Positions 43,535 through 52,203 of a DNA stretch of 64,000 nucleotides are shown here, in pieces. How positions within the stretch are numbered: the stretch's first letter is position 1; each line of letters opens with the position of its first letter. This DNA comes from Roseivirga sp. BDSF3-8 (lineage in GTDB: Bacteria > Bacteroidota > Bacteroidia > Cytophagales > Cyclobacteriaceae), in the NCBI RefSeq assembly GCF_041449215.1, contig NZ_JBGNFV010000001.1, positions 1,587,001-1,651,000 of the forward strand. The letters run 5' to 3'. Both the position numbers and the translations under genes were made by a program. Under the pieces are notes generated by a model that saw only the letters and a program-made list of their open reading frames with translations, ran no database searches and had not been told where the DNA came from.

Positions 43535-44851
43535 CTAGCGAGGAACAGAGGTCATGTCTTTTTTTACGGCTGGTTTTCTTCTTCTGACATTTGCACCATC
43601 TTTTGATTGAAAGTGAGCATGAAAGATACGAAGGGCTTTACGCTGTCTGAAAAACTGTATGGTAAGCAATGTACCGGCTAATAAAACCAAAATGGTTAAT
43701 ACCAACTGCAGGTAAGGCAGCCAGATTATTTGAGATAAAAACTCTTTGTTTTCCGCATTTCTCTGGCGTATGGTTATTTCGGCTAATTGTACTTCAAGCT
43801 TATTATGCTTTTTAAGAAGATCGCTGCGTTCGTTTTTCACGAGTTCCATCTTCTTCCATACCTTCTTGGCCCTGGGCATGTTGCCTAAACTCTCGTAGGC
43901 CTGAATGAGAATACCATAAGCTGTTTCCAACTGATCCGCATCTTGCAGATGGCGATTCAGCATCAGACTTTCTTCAATAACCTGTGCGGCTTCTTCGTAG
44001 TGATCCTGTGACAGATGCAACTGGGCGAGGTTAATCGCTGCCACCATATGGTGCGCCAGTCCGCCTGTGGATACGGGCATGGCCAGTACCTGCTCGTAAT
44101 AGTAAGAGGCGCTATCGAGGTTTTGCTTGTGCTCCTGCAGAAGGCCCAGGTTATTGTAGGCTACTACCCGGCGAAGCGGGTCATTGCTATTCGTATTGGC
44201 CGATTTAAAGAAATAATCTGCAGCCTCTTCGTATTGCTTATTCTTTAAGGCAATAAGCCCGAGGTAGTTACGGGTCTGTGCAAGGTAATCATAATCTTCA
44301 TTTTCTTTACACCTAACAGCCACAGCATGAAATACTTCTGCGGCTTCTTCATAGCGGCTATCACTGAAGGCTGCCACTCCGGTCAGGTATTGCCGGCGGT
44401 AAGCAGACTGCTCATCTTTAGAATAGCGTGCCGCATGATCCAGTACAGCCATGGCACGATCAGTATCAGGCAGGCGCAGAAGTATCGCCGCCTGATACCT
44501 CAGGCTTTTTTCAATCCACAGGGAGTCGTTAAGTGCTGTATAAGCAAGCTCACTTTCCAGAAATGCCTTATAGGCATCACCCGGCCTGTTATACAGGTCG
44601 TTTACATACCCCTCCAGGTACCAGGTTTTTGCCACCCCCTCATCATTATTATAGGTGATAGCGGTCTGTCTGGCTTCTTTCAGCAGTGAAACTGCCTCCT
44701 GAGGGCTTTCACTCATGGCATTTTTAGCTGCTTCGTATTGCAACTCGAAGGCGACTACATCATGGTAGGACCCTGTGCCGGGTTCATCCCGGGTACATGA
44801 AGCAAAAAGGAAAAGTGACGTAAAGAATATAATAGCAGGCCGAATGCTCAT
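43535..44851 (-). CDS. TPR protein with lipoprotein signal and C-terminal membrane segment
   Basis: A 438-residue protein. It begins with a lipobox ending FASC (Cys about 19), followed by tetratricopeptide-type helical repeats over about 40-330 (YNNLGLLQEHKQNLDSASYY, HYEEAAQVIEESLMLN). A coiled coil follows at about 330-368, then a single membrane helix (LPYLQLVLTILVLLAGTLLTI) and a basic 37-residue tail. This is the layout of Bacteroidota TPR sensor kinases and TPR-LuxR regulators, but no kinase or helix-turn-helix output domain is present. The gene is 61 bases downstream of a small double-glycine peptide gene on the same strand. It could sense or export-assist that peptide, or signal through a separate partner. 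Function unproven. Confidence 0.8.
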   Translation of the reverse strand: MSIRPAIIFFTSLFLFASCTRDEPGTGSYHDVVAFELQYEAAKNAMSESPQEAVSLLKEARQTAITYNNDEGVAKTWYLEGYVNDLYNRPGDAYKAFLESELAYTALNDSLWIEKSLRYQAAILLRLPDTDRAMAVLDHAARYSKDEQSAYRRQYLTGVAAFSDSRYEEAAEVFHAVAVRCKENEDYDYLAQTRNYLGLIALKNKQYEEAADYFFKSANTNSNDPLRRVVAYNNLGLLQEHKQNLDSASYYYEQVLAMPVSTGGLAHHMVAAINLAQLHLSQDHYEEAAQVIEESLMLNRHLQDADQLETAYGILIQAYESLGNMPRAKKVWKKMELVKNERSDLLKKHNKLEVQLAEITIRQRNAENKEFLSQIIWLPYLQLVLTILVLLAGTLLTIQFFRQRKALRIFHAHFQSKDGANVRRRKPAVKKDMTSVPR

Positions 44852-44912
44852 TGTGATTTAGTTGCTAGTAGGTAAGGTTTATACAGCACAATATTAACGA
44901 CGAACAGGTTGA

Positions 44913-45050
44913 TCAGATCAGCGGCGGAGGATCACCCTTTGTTTCTCCAATAGGTTGGCCGTCTTCCTCATAAGCCAGTCCTCCACGGACCTTTTCCATA
45001 CCCGACAAGTCGAGTACTTCGAGGCAGTTTAAAGTAAATGGTAAATTCAT
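44913..45050 (-). CDS. putative double-glycine leader peptide
   Basis: A 45-residue ORF starting at the ATG at 45050 (MNLPFTLNCLEVLDL) with the pattern LEVLDLSGMEKVRGG. This resembles the leader of Bacteroidota bacteriocin or natural-product-type precursors (leaders with E-x-K-x-x-G-G before the cleavage site). Cleavage after GG would release LAYEEDGQPIGETKGDPPPLI, a 21-residue acidic, proline-ending peptide. A longer in-frame start at 45164 is possible but its extra residues look noncoding. No C39-peptidase ABC transporter or modifying enzyme is in the window. The gene precedes the TPR protein by 61 bases on the same strand. Length and motif alone support it, so confidence is moderate. Confidence 0.55.
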   Translation of the reverse strand: MNLPFTLNCLEVLDLSGMEKVRGGLAYEEDGQPIGETKGDPPPLI

Positions 45051-45415
45051 GGTTGTTGAGTTGATAGTTGTGGAAAAAGCAGGATTGGAATAATTTTCTT
45101 TTCCCGCATTGACCAAAAATGAACATTTAATAGGGTTTGAACAATTTTGAATTTTATAACTCATGTAAGTTTTACGCGGTTAGACTATCTTTTATCCGGT
45201 GATTATTGAAATACACTTAATAAAAAGTCACTGAAAGCCAGTCAATTACTTGATTTTTCCTTAAAACCATATGACTATTTCAATTCAGGATAGGGCAATA
45301 TATTTTTTCACATCATGAAATATTTTGGGAAACTACACTGAAAGAAACAGCCAATTACCTGACTGCTAGAGGCTACTAAAAATGGAAATAAGATTAAATA
45401 CAGATGAAAACCTCG

Positions 45416-46264
45416 CTATGATTCACCCTGCACAGACTTGGTAAACTTCCATCTTCTATGGGACCAAAGGTAGCATTCCGGCTGTTTGCGTATTTGTGAT
45501 TCTACTTTTGAGGCATAGCTACGGGCGATAAAATCGCCCCCCTTTTGATAAGGCGGGGTAGCTAGTTTTTGAAAAGAAATTTCATAATACCCTCTCTTCT
45601 TTTTACACATTGATACAAAAAGCACTGGATAGCCCGTCAGCTCTGCGAGCTTTTGACTACCTGTAAAAAAGGGAGTATTACGCCCCATAAACTGCAACCA
45701 AAATTTTTCCTGGCCCTTAGTAGGTGTTTGGTCTGCCAGTATACCGAAGGCCCGCTGAACACTTTTCCGCCTGATGATCTCCCTCACAATGTTACGGGTA
45801 GCTACGGGGGTGTTCCCAAACCGGCCTCTGACCTCTAACATGAACTGATCAAAATACCTATTACTCAAAGGCTTATAGAGTGCGTCGAGAGGAAAATCAT
45901 ACTCAGCCGAACAGCCCAGGATGATCCATTCCCAATTGCACTGGTGAGAGGTTAGCGCAAGGGCGCTTTGCCCCTTGTCTATCACTTCCCGGAGAACTTC
46001 CGGGTTGGTTATCCGTGCTCGTTTTTTTAGCTCTTTCTTTGAGATATGATGGCCTTTGATGACTTCTACCACGACATCGCAGAGGTGCCGGTAGAATTTT
46101 CGTGCTATAATACGTCGTTCACTCTGGCTTTTATCTGGAAAGCACTTTTCCAGGTTATCCGTGACCACCTTTTTACGATAGCCCCATATGTAAAAAAGGA
46201 CCAGAAATAAAAAGTCTGAAAAAGCATAAAGAAACCAGAGGGGTAGTTTGGCTAGTAGTCTCAC
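45416..46264 (-). CDS. LpxL/HtrB-like lysophospholipid or lipid A acyltransferase
   Basis: A 282-residue membrane-associated acyltransferase. An N-terminal membrane segment (FLYAFSDFLFLVLFYIWGY) is followed by the HX4E-type active site SHQCNWEWI (about 105-113), which takes the place of HX4D and is seen in Bacteroidota LpxL/HtrB homologues, plus YKPLSNRYFDQFM near 132 and GILADQTPTKGQEKFW near 176. It should acylate lipid A or another lysolipid on the cytoplasmic face. The Bacteroidota family is not fully characterised. A candidate -7 box lies 20 bases upstream of the ATG. Confidence 0.85.
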   Translation of the reverse strand: MRLLAKLPLWFLYAFSDFLFLVLFYIWGYRKKVVTDNLEKCFPDKSQSERRIIARKFYRHLCDVVVEVIKGHHISKKELKKRARITNPEVLREVIDKGQSALALTSHQCNWEWIILGCSAEYDFPLDALYKPLSNRYFDQFMLEVRGRFGNTPVATRNIVREIIRRKSVQRAFGILADQTPTKGQEKFWLQFMGRNTPFFTGSQKLAELTGYPVLFVSMCKKKRGYYEISFQKLATPPYQKGGDFIARSYASKVESQIRKQPECYLWSHRRWKFTKSVQGES

Positions 46265-46283
46265 GTGTAAAAGAATTGCTTTG

Positions 46284-46291
46284 CAAAAATA
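46284..46291 (-). promoter_or_regulatory. candidate -7 box (TATTTTTG) upstream of the acyltransferase gene
   Basis: Exact TAnnTTTG match on the minus strand, 20 bases before the ATG. The -33 region is only partly T-rich. Confidence 0.4.
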
Positions 46292-46334
46292 GGATATTAT
46301 TCAGCAAAGGAAATCCTGATTTGACAAGTGGAAG

Positions 46335-47249
46335 TTACTTATCGAGCCAGCGAATCAGGTTTATTAAAAGTTTATAATTGTTTTTTGCCTCAGGTGCATT
46401 CATACCCATTTTATATTGTCCTCCGGGACCGGCTAACTGGGCTGAAAGCATGGCTGCCTCACCCCAAAGGACCACTTTGCCTTCGCCGTACGGTAGCAGG
46501 GCCCCCTGGGCATACCCTTTGCCTGATTTGTGCGGGGTCTTATCGGAAAACTCCCAGGCCTTGTCAGGCGACATAAGGGTATAGTGCTGATCTACCAGCA
46601 TAACCGGCTCTGCATCCGGAGGAGGGATAAAGGCACTTCCGGTAAATACAGCTACCGAATCTACCTCCAGATAATCAGCATGCCCGGCTACGACCGGATG
46701 ATCGGTCAATTGCCCATTAGCCCTGGAGTATATCTCTGGTTTACGGCGGCGCTGATCCAGGGCAAAGTTATTTTCCCATTGTACGCCAAACTTTTCTGCC
46801 AGCTCTTGAATGGCGCCGGGGAAAGGCATATGGTCAGCAATCAGAAATAATTTACCCCCCTGCTCTACCCATGAAATAATCACACTGATCTCTTCTTCTG
46901 TAAAAGCTGATGGGGTGGGTATGGCCCAGTTATGAAGGTTTGAGGGATGCAGAGAGTTTGCTATTACGAAAACCTCAGCACCTGCCAGGGCGGATGGGGT
47001 AATGAGTGTATCGAGGGAATGCACAGTATATCCATCTGCCTGTAACACATTACCAAAGGCAGCAAAGCGGCTGTGGAGGGTATGAAAGTTGCCATGTGCC
47101 CCATCAATGAGCACACGGGGCCCTTTTCCTGTAGGGTATGACGGATTAGCCAGACTTACGCTATAGGTGGAATCAGGAACTTGCTGTGCAGACAGAACGG
47201 AGGGAATACAAATCAGCAGGAGGGCAATGAGGGAAGAATGGTACCGCAT
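46335..47249 (-). CDS. secreted GATase-like (DUF4350-type) protein
   Basis: A 304-residue protein with a signal peptide (about 1-21, ending LSAQQ). The body contains a glutamine-amidotransferase-like fold: PRVLIDGAHGNFHTLHSRF near 45, GAEVFVIANSLHPS near 90, WVEQGGKLFLIADHMPFPGA near 127 and the late GEGKVVLWGEAAMLSAQL near 255. The catalytic Cys of true GATases is absent, as expected for DUF4350-like secreted members. Function unknown, possibly carbohydrate or surface-related. It stands alone with a downstream acyltransferase gene on the same strand. Confidence 0.72.
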   Translation of the reverse strand: MRYHSSLIALLLICIPSVLSAQQVPDSTYSVSLANPSYPTGKGPRVLIDGAHGNFHTLHSRFAAFGNVLQADGYTVHSLDTLITPSALAGAEVFVIANSLHPSNLHNWAIPTPSAFTEEEISVIISWVEQGGKLFLIADHMPFPGAIQELAEKFGVQWENNFALDQRRRKPEIYSRANGQLTDHPVVAGHADYLEVDSVAVFTGSAFIPPPDAEPVMLVDQHYTLMSPDKAWEFSDKTPHKSGKGYAQGALLPYGEGKVVLWGEAAMLSAQLAGPGGQYKMGMNAPEAKNNYKLLINLIRWLDK

Positions 47250-47296
47250 GGTTAAGAAGGTTGGTGAGTGGTTTAGTATAGGTATTTAAAACGAAA

Positions 47297-47325
47297 AATG
47301 CCTCCCGCTGATTGCGGGAGGCATT
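47297..47325 (-). terminator. intrinsic terminator of the homogentisate dioxygenase gene
   Basis: 12-bp perfect stem AATGCCTCCCGC / GCGGGAGGCATT with a 5-base loop and T residues on the minus-strand side, 25 bases past the hmgA stop. Confidence 0.93.
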
Positions 47326-47350
47326 GTCAAATATTTGGCAGATTGTACCA

Positions 47351-48511
47351 TTACTCGTTCCAGCTGGCCGGATACTTTTCATCTACAAACTCCAGTGCTT
47401 CTTTGGTTAAGTACAGTGGCCTGAATGTATCAAGCATAACGGCGTACTCTTCAGTTTCTTTAGCACCGATGCTCTTTTCTACTGTACCGGGATGGGGCCC
47501 ATGGGGTAGTCCGCCGGGATGCAGGGTAAAGCTACCGCGGTCTATTCCTTTACGGCTCATGAAATTACCTTCGGCATAGTACAAGACCTCGTCTGAGTCT
47601 ATGTTGCTGTGATTATACGGGGCGGGAATGGACTCTGGGTGGTAGTCAAATAGCCTGGGTACGAATGAGCATATCACATAGCCCTCTGCCTGAAATGTCT
47701 GGTGCACCGGCGGTGGCTGGTGTATGCGGCCTGTAATGGGCTCAAAATCATGGATGGAGAAGCAGTAGGGATAGAGGTAGCCGTCCCAGCCTACGACGTT
47801 GAGTGGACTATACTCATATACATACTGGTGGAGATAACCGCCTTTTTTGATCTTCAGCAGGTACTCGCCTTTTTCTTCTTCTTTTACCAGTTCGCCGGGG
47901 GGGCGCAGGTCGCGCTCGCAAAAGGGGCTATGCTCCAGCAACTGACCCAGCTCATTGCGGTAGCGCCTGGGGGTCTCTATGGGGCCGCTGGACTCGATGA
48001 CGAGTATACGTATGGGACCTTTATCCCACTCTACACGGTAGATGGTGGTACGGGGAATGACTACGTAATCGCCCTTTTCCATACGCAGTTTGCCGAACTG
48101 GCTGTAGAGCCACCCTCCGCCGTCATGAATAAACAGGCACTCATCTGCCTCGCCATTCTTGTAGTAATAGTCCATGCTGCGTTCTGTGGGTATGCAGATA
48201 GCCATGGACACGTCGTTATTCATCAGCAGGGTTTTTCTGCTTTCGAGAAAGTCCCCGCCTGTACTTTTTAGTCCGCTTGTATTCAGGTGTGTTTGCAGGA
48301 GGCCGTACTCATGCGCAATCTCTGTTTTCAGAGGCACGGGCTTCCTTACCTCTTTTACTTTGGTAGGAGGATGCTCATGGTATAGAATGGAGTAGATGCC
48401 GCTGAAGCCTTTGGAGCTAACAAGCTCTTCGGCGTACAAAGAGCCGTCGGGCTTTCTGAATTGGGTATGTCGTTTGTGAGGGATCTTTCCCAGGGTATGG
48501 TAGTATGCCAT
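47351..48511 (-). CDS. hmgA: homogentisate 1,2-dioxygenase
   Basis: A 386-residue Fe(II) cupin enzyme that opens the ring of homogentisate in tyrosine and phenylalanine catabolism. The N-terminus (YYHTLGKIPHKRHTQFRKPD) and the iron-site region match the family: YNHSNIDSDEVLYYAEG near 295-311 and HPGGLPHGPHPG near 325. Bacteroidota members are shorter than the human enzyme (445 residues), as seen here. No other tyrosine-degradation gene is adjacent. It starts 5 bases after the ctpA-like stop, so the two may be co-transcribed, which seems functionally accidental. Confidence 0.95.
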   Translation of the reverse strand: MAYYHTLGKIPHKRHTQFRKPDGSLYAEELVSSKGFSGIYSILYHEHPPTKVKEVRKPVPLKTEIAHEYGLLQTHLNTSGLKSTGGDFLESRKTLLMNNDVSMAICIPTERSMDYYYKNGEADECLFIHDGGGWLYSQFGKLRMEKGDYVVIPRTTIYRVEWDKGPIRILVIESSGPIETPRRYRNELGQLLEHSPFCERDLRPPGELVKEEEKGEYLLKIKKGGYLHQYVYEYSPLNVVGWDGYLYPYCFSIHDFEPITGRIHQPPPVHQTFQAEGYVICSFVPRLFDYHPESIPAPYNHSNIDSDEVLYYAEGNFMSRKGIDRGSFTLHPGGLPHGPHPGTVEKSIGAKETEEYAVMLDTFRPLYLTKEALEFVDEKYPASWNE

Positions 48512-48516
48512 AGGGT

Positions 48517-50142
48517 TTACTTTACACTGGCCAGTTCACCAGCTTCTTTAAACAATTTCAGCCCACGCACATAGGTGTCATTTGCCTGGTTTAGTATGGG
48601 ATAGTAACCTTCATCCCCCCAGATATTCCTGGCGATAGTGGCTTTGAGCGAAATTTGGATCAAATCCTTTGATCTTGCAAATCCGGTGCTGTCAAAAGCC
48701 ACTTCCCTTGCCTCGCCGGCATTGACCAGAGCGTCGAGCATAGAAGCATTTACTTCGAATGAACGGAAGTATTCTTTAAACGACATAGCTTCTAAATCGT
48801 CCCGGTTTTTTTCAAGATAGTCGAGGGCATACTCTCTGATGGCGTTGGAGTAGAGCAATTCTGAGTAGTAGTCTGACCACTCGAGGGTATCCAATGGCAC
48901 AAAATAATCTGGCATGATGCCTCCACCGCCGTATACGGTACGGCCGGAGCGTGTCTCAAAGGCCAGCGAGTCGGCAAACTGTATGCTGTCAGCACTGAAG
49001 AGCTCACCGCCTTCTAAGCGGCGGGTAAAATCTTTATTGTAGTCTTCAAGTCCCTCTTCGTAGCTCTTCTGTATGGAGCGGCCGCTTGGGGTATAAAAGC
49101 GGGAGATGGTAAGGCGTAGCTGGCTGCCGTCGTTCAGTGGTACAGAACTCTGCACCAGTCCTTTACCAAATGATCGGCGCCCTACGACCAGGGCACGGTC
49201 ATTATCCTGCAGGGCACCCGCCATGATCTCTGAGGCGCTGGCGCTGTATTCATTGATAAGCACCACCACGGGGCCATTTTCAAAAATACCTTCATCAGTA
49301 GCACGGTACTCGCTGTCATAGCGGTCGCCTTTTCCATCGGTATATACGATCATGGCCTCGTCTTCCAGCAGCTCATCTATCATGTCTACGGCACGATCGA
49401 GATAGCCGCCGGGATTATCCTGGAGGTCTATCATCAGGTTTTTCATGCCTTTGTCTTTGAGCTTTTCGAGGGCTTCCCTGAATTCGTCATAGGTAGTGGC
49501 GGCAAAACGGCTCACTTTGATGTATCCGGTCTCATCGTCAATCATATAGGATACATCCACTGAATACTGGGGAATTTTGTCACGGCTAATGGTAAAAGGC
49601 AGGAGGTGGTCCTTACCTTTCCTCTTTACGCCTACCAGCACTTCGGAGCCTTTTGGACCACGCAGCAGGGTAATGATGTCGGCGGTGCTGAGCCCGGCAC
49701 CGGCTATTGTATCATCCTCCACGGTTACGATCTTGTCTCCGGGCAGTATACCGACCTTCTCTGAAGGGCCACCGGGCAGTGTGGCTACGACAAAAATGGT
49801 ATCTTCTACCAGGTTAAACTCTATGCCGATTCCTTCAAACTCGCCTTCGAGCTGGCTTTTGGTAAGTTCAAGGTCTTCTGCGTTGATGTAAACGCTGTGA
49901 GGATCGAGCTTTTCCAGCACGCTGTTAATAGCGGCCTCTACTAATTCATCTGACTCAGTCTCATCAACGTAGTCACGCTCAATAGCCGTGAGCACCTGCC
50001 TGAGCTTCATATAATTATTGGTGTTGCCGCCACCGGGAACGGCTGTATCCGCAAAATTGGACCCTATGATAATGCCTACACATATTGCCAGCGCTATGAT
50101 GACGGGCAGTTTAATGTATAAGCTGCTTGAATTTTTTCCCAC
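48517..50142 (-). CDS. ctpA: C-terminal processing peptidase, S41 family (CtpA/Prc-like)
   Basis: A 541-residue periplasmic serine protease. An N-terminal signal/anchor (KLPVIIALAICVGIIIGSNF) is followed by a PDZ domain (about 95-175, FEGIGIEFNLVEDTIFV, GGPSEKVGILPGDKIVTVE) and an S41 domain. The catalytic Ser is in NEYSASASEIMAGALQ near 303 and the Lys in GRRSFGKGLVQSS near 328. The C-terminal region (about 405-541, ALDYLEKNRDDLEAMSFKEY) is family-typical in Bacteroidota. It degrades or processes periplasmic and envelope proteins. It precedes hmgA by 5 bases. Symbol given for family level only. Confidence 0.94.
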   Translation of the reverse strand: MGKNSSSLYIKLPVIIALAICVGIIIGSNFADTAVPGGGNTNNYMKLRQVLTAIERDYVDETESDELVEAAINSVLEKLDPHSVYINAEDLELTKSQLEGEFEGIGIEFNLVEDTIFVVATLPGGPSEKVGILPGDKIVTVEDDTIAGAGLSTADIITLLRGPKGSEVLVGVKRKGKDHLLPFTISRDKIPQYSVDVSYMIDDETGYIKVSRFAATTYDEFREALEKLKDKGMKNLMIDLQDNPGGYLDRAVDMIDELLEDEAMIVYTDGKGDRYDSEYRATDEGIFENGPVVVLINEYSASASEIMAGALQDNDRALVVGRRSFGKGLVQSSVPLNDGSQLRLTISRFYTPSGRSIQKSYEEGLEDYNKDFTRRLEGGELFSADSIQFADSLAFETRSGRTVYGGGGIMPDYFVPLDTLEWSDYYSELLYSNAIREYALDYLEKNRDDLEAMSFKEYFRSFEVNASMLDALVNAGEAREVAFDSTGFARSKDLIQISLKATIARNIWGDEGYYPILNQANDTYVRGLKLFKEAGELASVK

Positions 50143-50399
50143 TGAAGAATGTATTTTTCATGTAGAAAACACGAATGGACTTTTCTGTTTTCTTACTAAC
50201 CTAATCGCTAAAAAGGTGCTTTGGGTTTCATTTATCCAAAATGAGGCACTATTTAGCGAAAAAACTGTTCATTTACCAGACCCTGATTAAGACTGAAAGG
50301 GTATATAAGAAATATCGGGGCTTTACCTTCGTTGCTGTAAAGGAAACAGCGATGTTCGATAATTATCGTTATCTTTGAGTAAAAACCGGTTAATGTGCT

Positions 50400-51137
50400 G
50401 TGAGAATCAATGACAGGAAAATACATGATCTGGTAGGCGAAAACCACGTATACGCAGCGGTTCTCTACTATCTAGGCATCGGCTTTTACGATTATTCGGA
50501 AAAGACGCTGGGCCAGGTATGTGAGGAGAAAGGGCTGGACGCTGAGGCTGTGGTGAGCAGGCTGGAGTCTGTTGGTGATCGCAGGGATAATGAGGACCTG
50601 TCATTATTTACGTACCCTGCGGATCTGATCGTAGCTTACCTTAAGCACACTCATTACCTGTTCATTAAAGAGAAACTACCTTATCTTTCCACTCTCATAG
50701 AGCGCCTGCCGGAAAAGGGTCAGCTTTTTGAAGATCTCAAATTCATCTTCCCATTATTCGTAGAGGACTTTATCCATCATATTTATGAAGAGGAAGATAC
50801 GCTCTTCTCTTATGTGTTGATGCTTCAGGATGCGGTAGACGGCAACGTTACGCCTGGAAAGCTTTTCCAGAAGATGGAGGACTTTTCCATACAGGCTTTT
50901 GCGATAGCTCATGATGTGCATGATGATGAGATGAGTGGTATCCGGAAGATTACGGGCAACTATTCTACTGAGAACACATCAGACATATTATTAAAGGTGC
51001 TATACGCGGAACTAAGTGACTTTGAGAAAGAACTGATCACACACGCCCGTGTAGAAAATGAAATACTGTTCCCTAAAGCGCTTATGCTTGAAAAAGAGGT
51101 AAAGCGTCGCTGGGACAATCTTACCCGACTGAATTAG
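50400..51137 (+). CDS. hemerythrin-like protein related to YtfE/ScdA repair proteins
   Basis: A 245-residue protein with a GTG start. An N-terminal helical domain of ScdA_N/DUF542 type (about 1-55, YYLGIGFYDYSEKTLGQVC) lacks the two adjacent cysteines that mark the active family. A four-helix hemerythrin-like domain (about 80-235) carries histidine/acidic diiron ligands: KHTHYLFI near 80, HHIYEEEDTLF near 128, HDVHDDEMSGI near 175 and HARVENEILFP near 215. It may bind iron or respond to oxygen or nitric oxide, like the YtfE/RIC family. It is the first gene of a compact run, 12 bases before ruvX. Confidence 0.82.
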   Translation: MRINDRKIHDLVGENHVYAAVLYYLGIGFYDYSEKTLGQVCEEKGLDAEAVVSRLESVGDRRDNEDLSLFTYPADLIVAYLKHTHYLFIKEKLPYLSTLIERLPEKGQLFEDLKFIFPLFVEDFIHHIYEEEDTLFSYVLMLQDAVDGNVTPGKLFQKMEDFSIQAFAIAHDVHDDEMSGIRKITGNYSTENTSDILLKVLYAELSDFEKELITHARVENEILFPKALMLEKEVKRRWDNLTRLN

Positions 51138-51149
51138 CAAAGACCTTTT

Positions 51150-51566
51150 ATGGGCAGAATTCTCGCCATTGATTATGGCAGTAAACGTGTAGGACTGGCT
51201 GTTACTGATCCGCTCAAGATCATTGCCTCGCCCCTGGAGACGGTTCACTCAAAAGATATAATCGCGTACCTGTTACAGTATGACAGCAGGGAGGACGTGG
51301 AGGCGATCGTGGTAGGCATGCCCATAAATACTGACGGAAGCCCTACTAACGCCACTGCTATGGTGGAGAATTTTGTTAAACACCTGAAAAAGAAGTTTCC
51401 CGGAAAACCGATCCACCTGGAAGACGAAAGGTATACTTCTAAAATGGCGCTGGATGCAATGATAGCAGGAGGCATGAAGAAGAAGGACCGCCGGGAGAAG
51501 GGAAATATTGATAAAGTGAGCGCAACTATTATTTTGCAATCTTTTCTGGAAAGTAGAGGAATATGA
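51150..51566 (+). CDS. ruvX: Holliday junction resolvase-like RuvX (YqgF)
   Basis: A 138-residue RNase H-fold nuclease implicated in Holliday junction resolution and 16S rRNA 5' processing. It shows LAIDYGSKRVGLAVTDP (about 4-20), IVVGMPINTDGSP near 50, the acidic/LEDERYTS motif near 90 and the final DKVSATIILQSFLES. The stop overlaps the ATG of def by 4 bases, so the two genes are coupled. Confidence 0.97.
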   Translation: MGRILAIDYGSKRVGLAVTDPLKIIASPLETVHSKDIIAYLLQYDSREDVEAIVVGMPINTDGSPTNATAMVENFVKHLKKKFPGKPIHLEDERYTSKMALDAMIAGGMKKKDRREKGNIDKVSATIILQSFLESRGI

Positions 51567-52120
51567 TCTATCCTATCGTACTGTACGGCGACCCTGTGCT
51601 GAGAAAAAAAGGGGAAAACCTGGAGAAGGACGAAATCGATGTAAAACAACTGGCTGAAGACATGTTTGAAACCATGTACCAGGCCAATGGTGTAGGGCTG
51701 GCAGCTCCCCAGATAGGCAAAAGCATTCGCATGTTTGTGGTGGACGGTGACCCTATGGAGGAGCCGGAGACTGAGCAGTTCAAGCGGGTATTTATTAATC
51801 CTGAGATACTGGAAGAGGAGGGCGATGAATGGGGCTTTGACGAAGGCTGCCTGAGTATTCCGGGCGTGCGGGAAGAGGTGTTTCGCACGGAGCGCATCCG
51901 CATCCGCTATTTTGATGAGAACTGGGAGGAGCATGAGGAGACGCTTGAGGGTGTGGCGGCACGAATCGTGCAGCATGAGTATGACCATATAGAGGGGGTG
52001 CTATTTACTGACCACCTAGCTCCATTGAAAAAGCGCCTGCTTAAAAGTAAGCTAACTAATATAAGCAAGGGTAAGGTAGACGCAGAATACCGCGTGAGAG
52101 TACCCCAGGCAAAACGATAA
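51563..52120 (+). CDS. def: peptide deformylase
   Basis: A 185-residue metalloenzyme that removes the N-formyl group from nascent proteins. All three signature motifs are present: GVGLAAPQIG (about 45-54), EGCLSIPGV with the metal Cys (about 94-102) and QHEYDHIEG with the HExxH-type metal site (about 137-145). The start overlaps the ruvX stop. A terminator follows. Confidence 0.98.
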   Translation: MIYPIVLYGDPVLRKKGENLEKDEIDVKQLAEDMFETMYQANGVGLAAPQIGKSIRMFVVDGDPMEEPETEQFKRVFINPEILEEEGDEWGFDEGCLSIPGVREEVFRTERIRIRYFDENWEEHEETLEGVAARIVQHEYDHIEGVLFTDHLAPLKKRLLKSKLTNISKGKVDAEYRVRVPQAKR

Positions 52121-52128
52121 TAAAAGAG

Positions 52129-52166
52129 GCGGGCAGGCAATTACAAAAGCCTGCCCGCTTTGTTTT
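52129..52166 (+). terminator. intrinsic terminator after def
   Basis: Ten-base GC-rich stem GCGGGCAGGC / GCCTGCCCGC with a 10-base loop, followed by TTTGTTTT. Confidence 0.93.
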
Positions 52167-52203
52167 CCCTTCATTTTTTTTTTACAAAACCCGACCAAGC
52201 TGC

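Noticed and set aside
45051-45164. N-terminal extension of the double-glycine peptide ORF
   Set aside because: The extra residues lack leader character and read like translated noncoding DNA.
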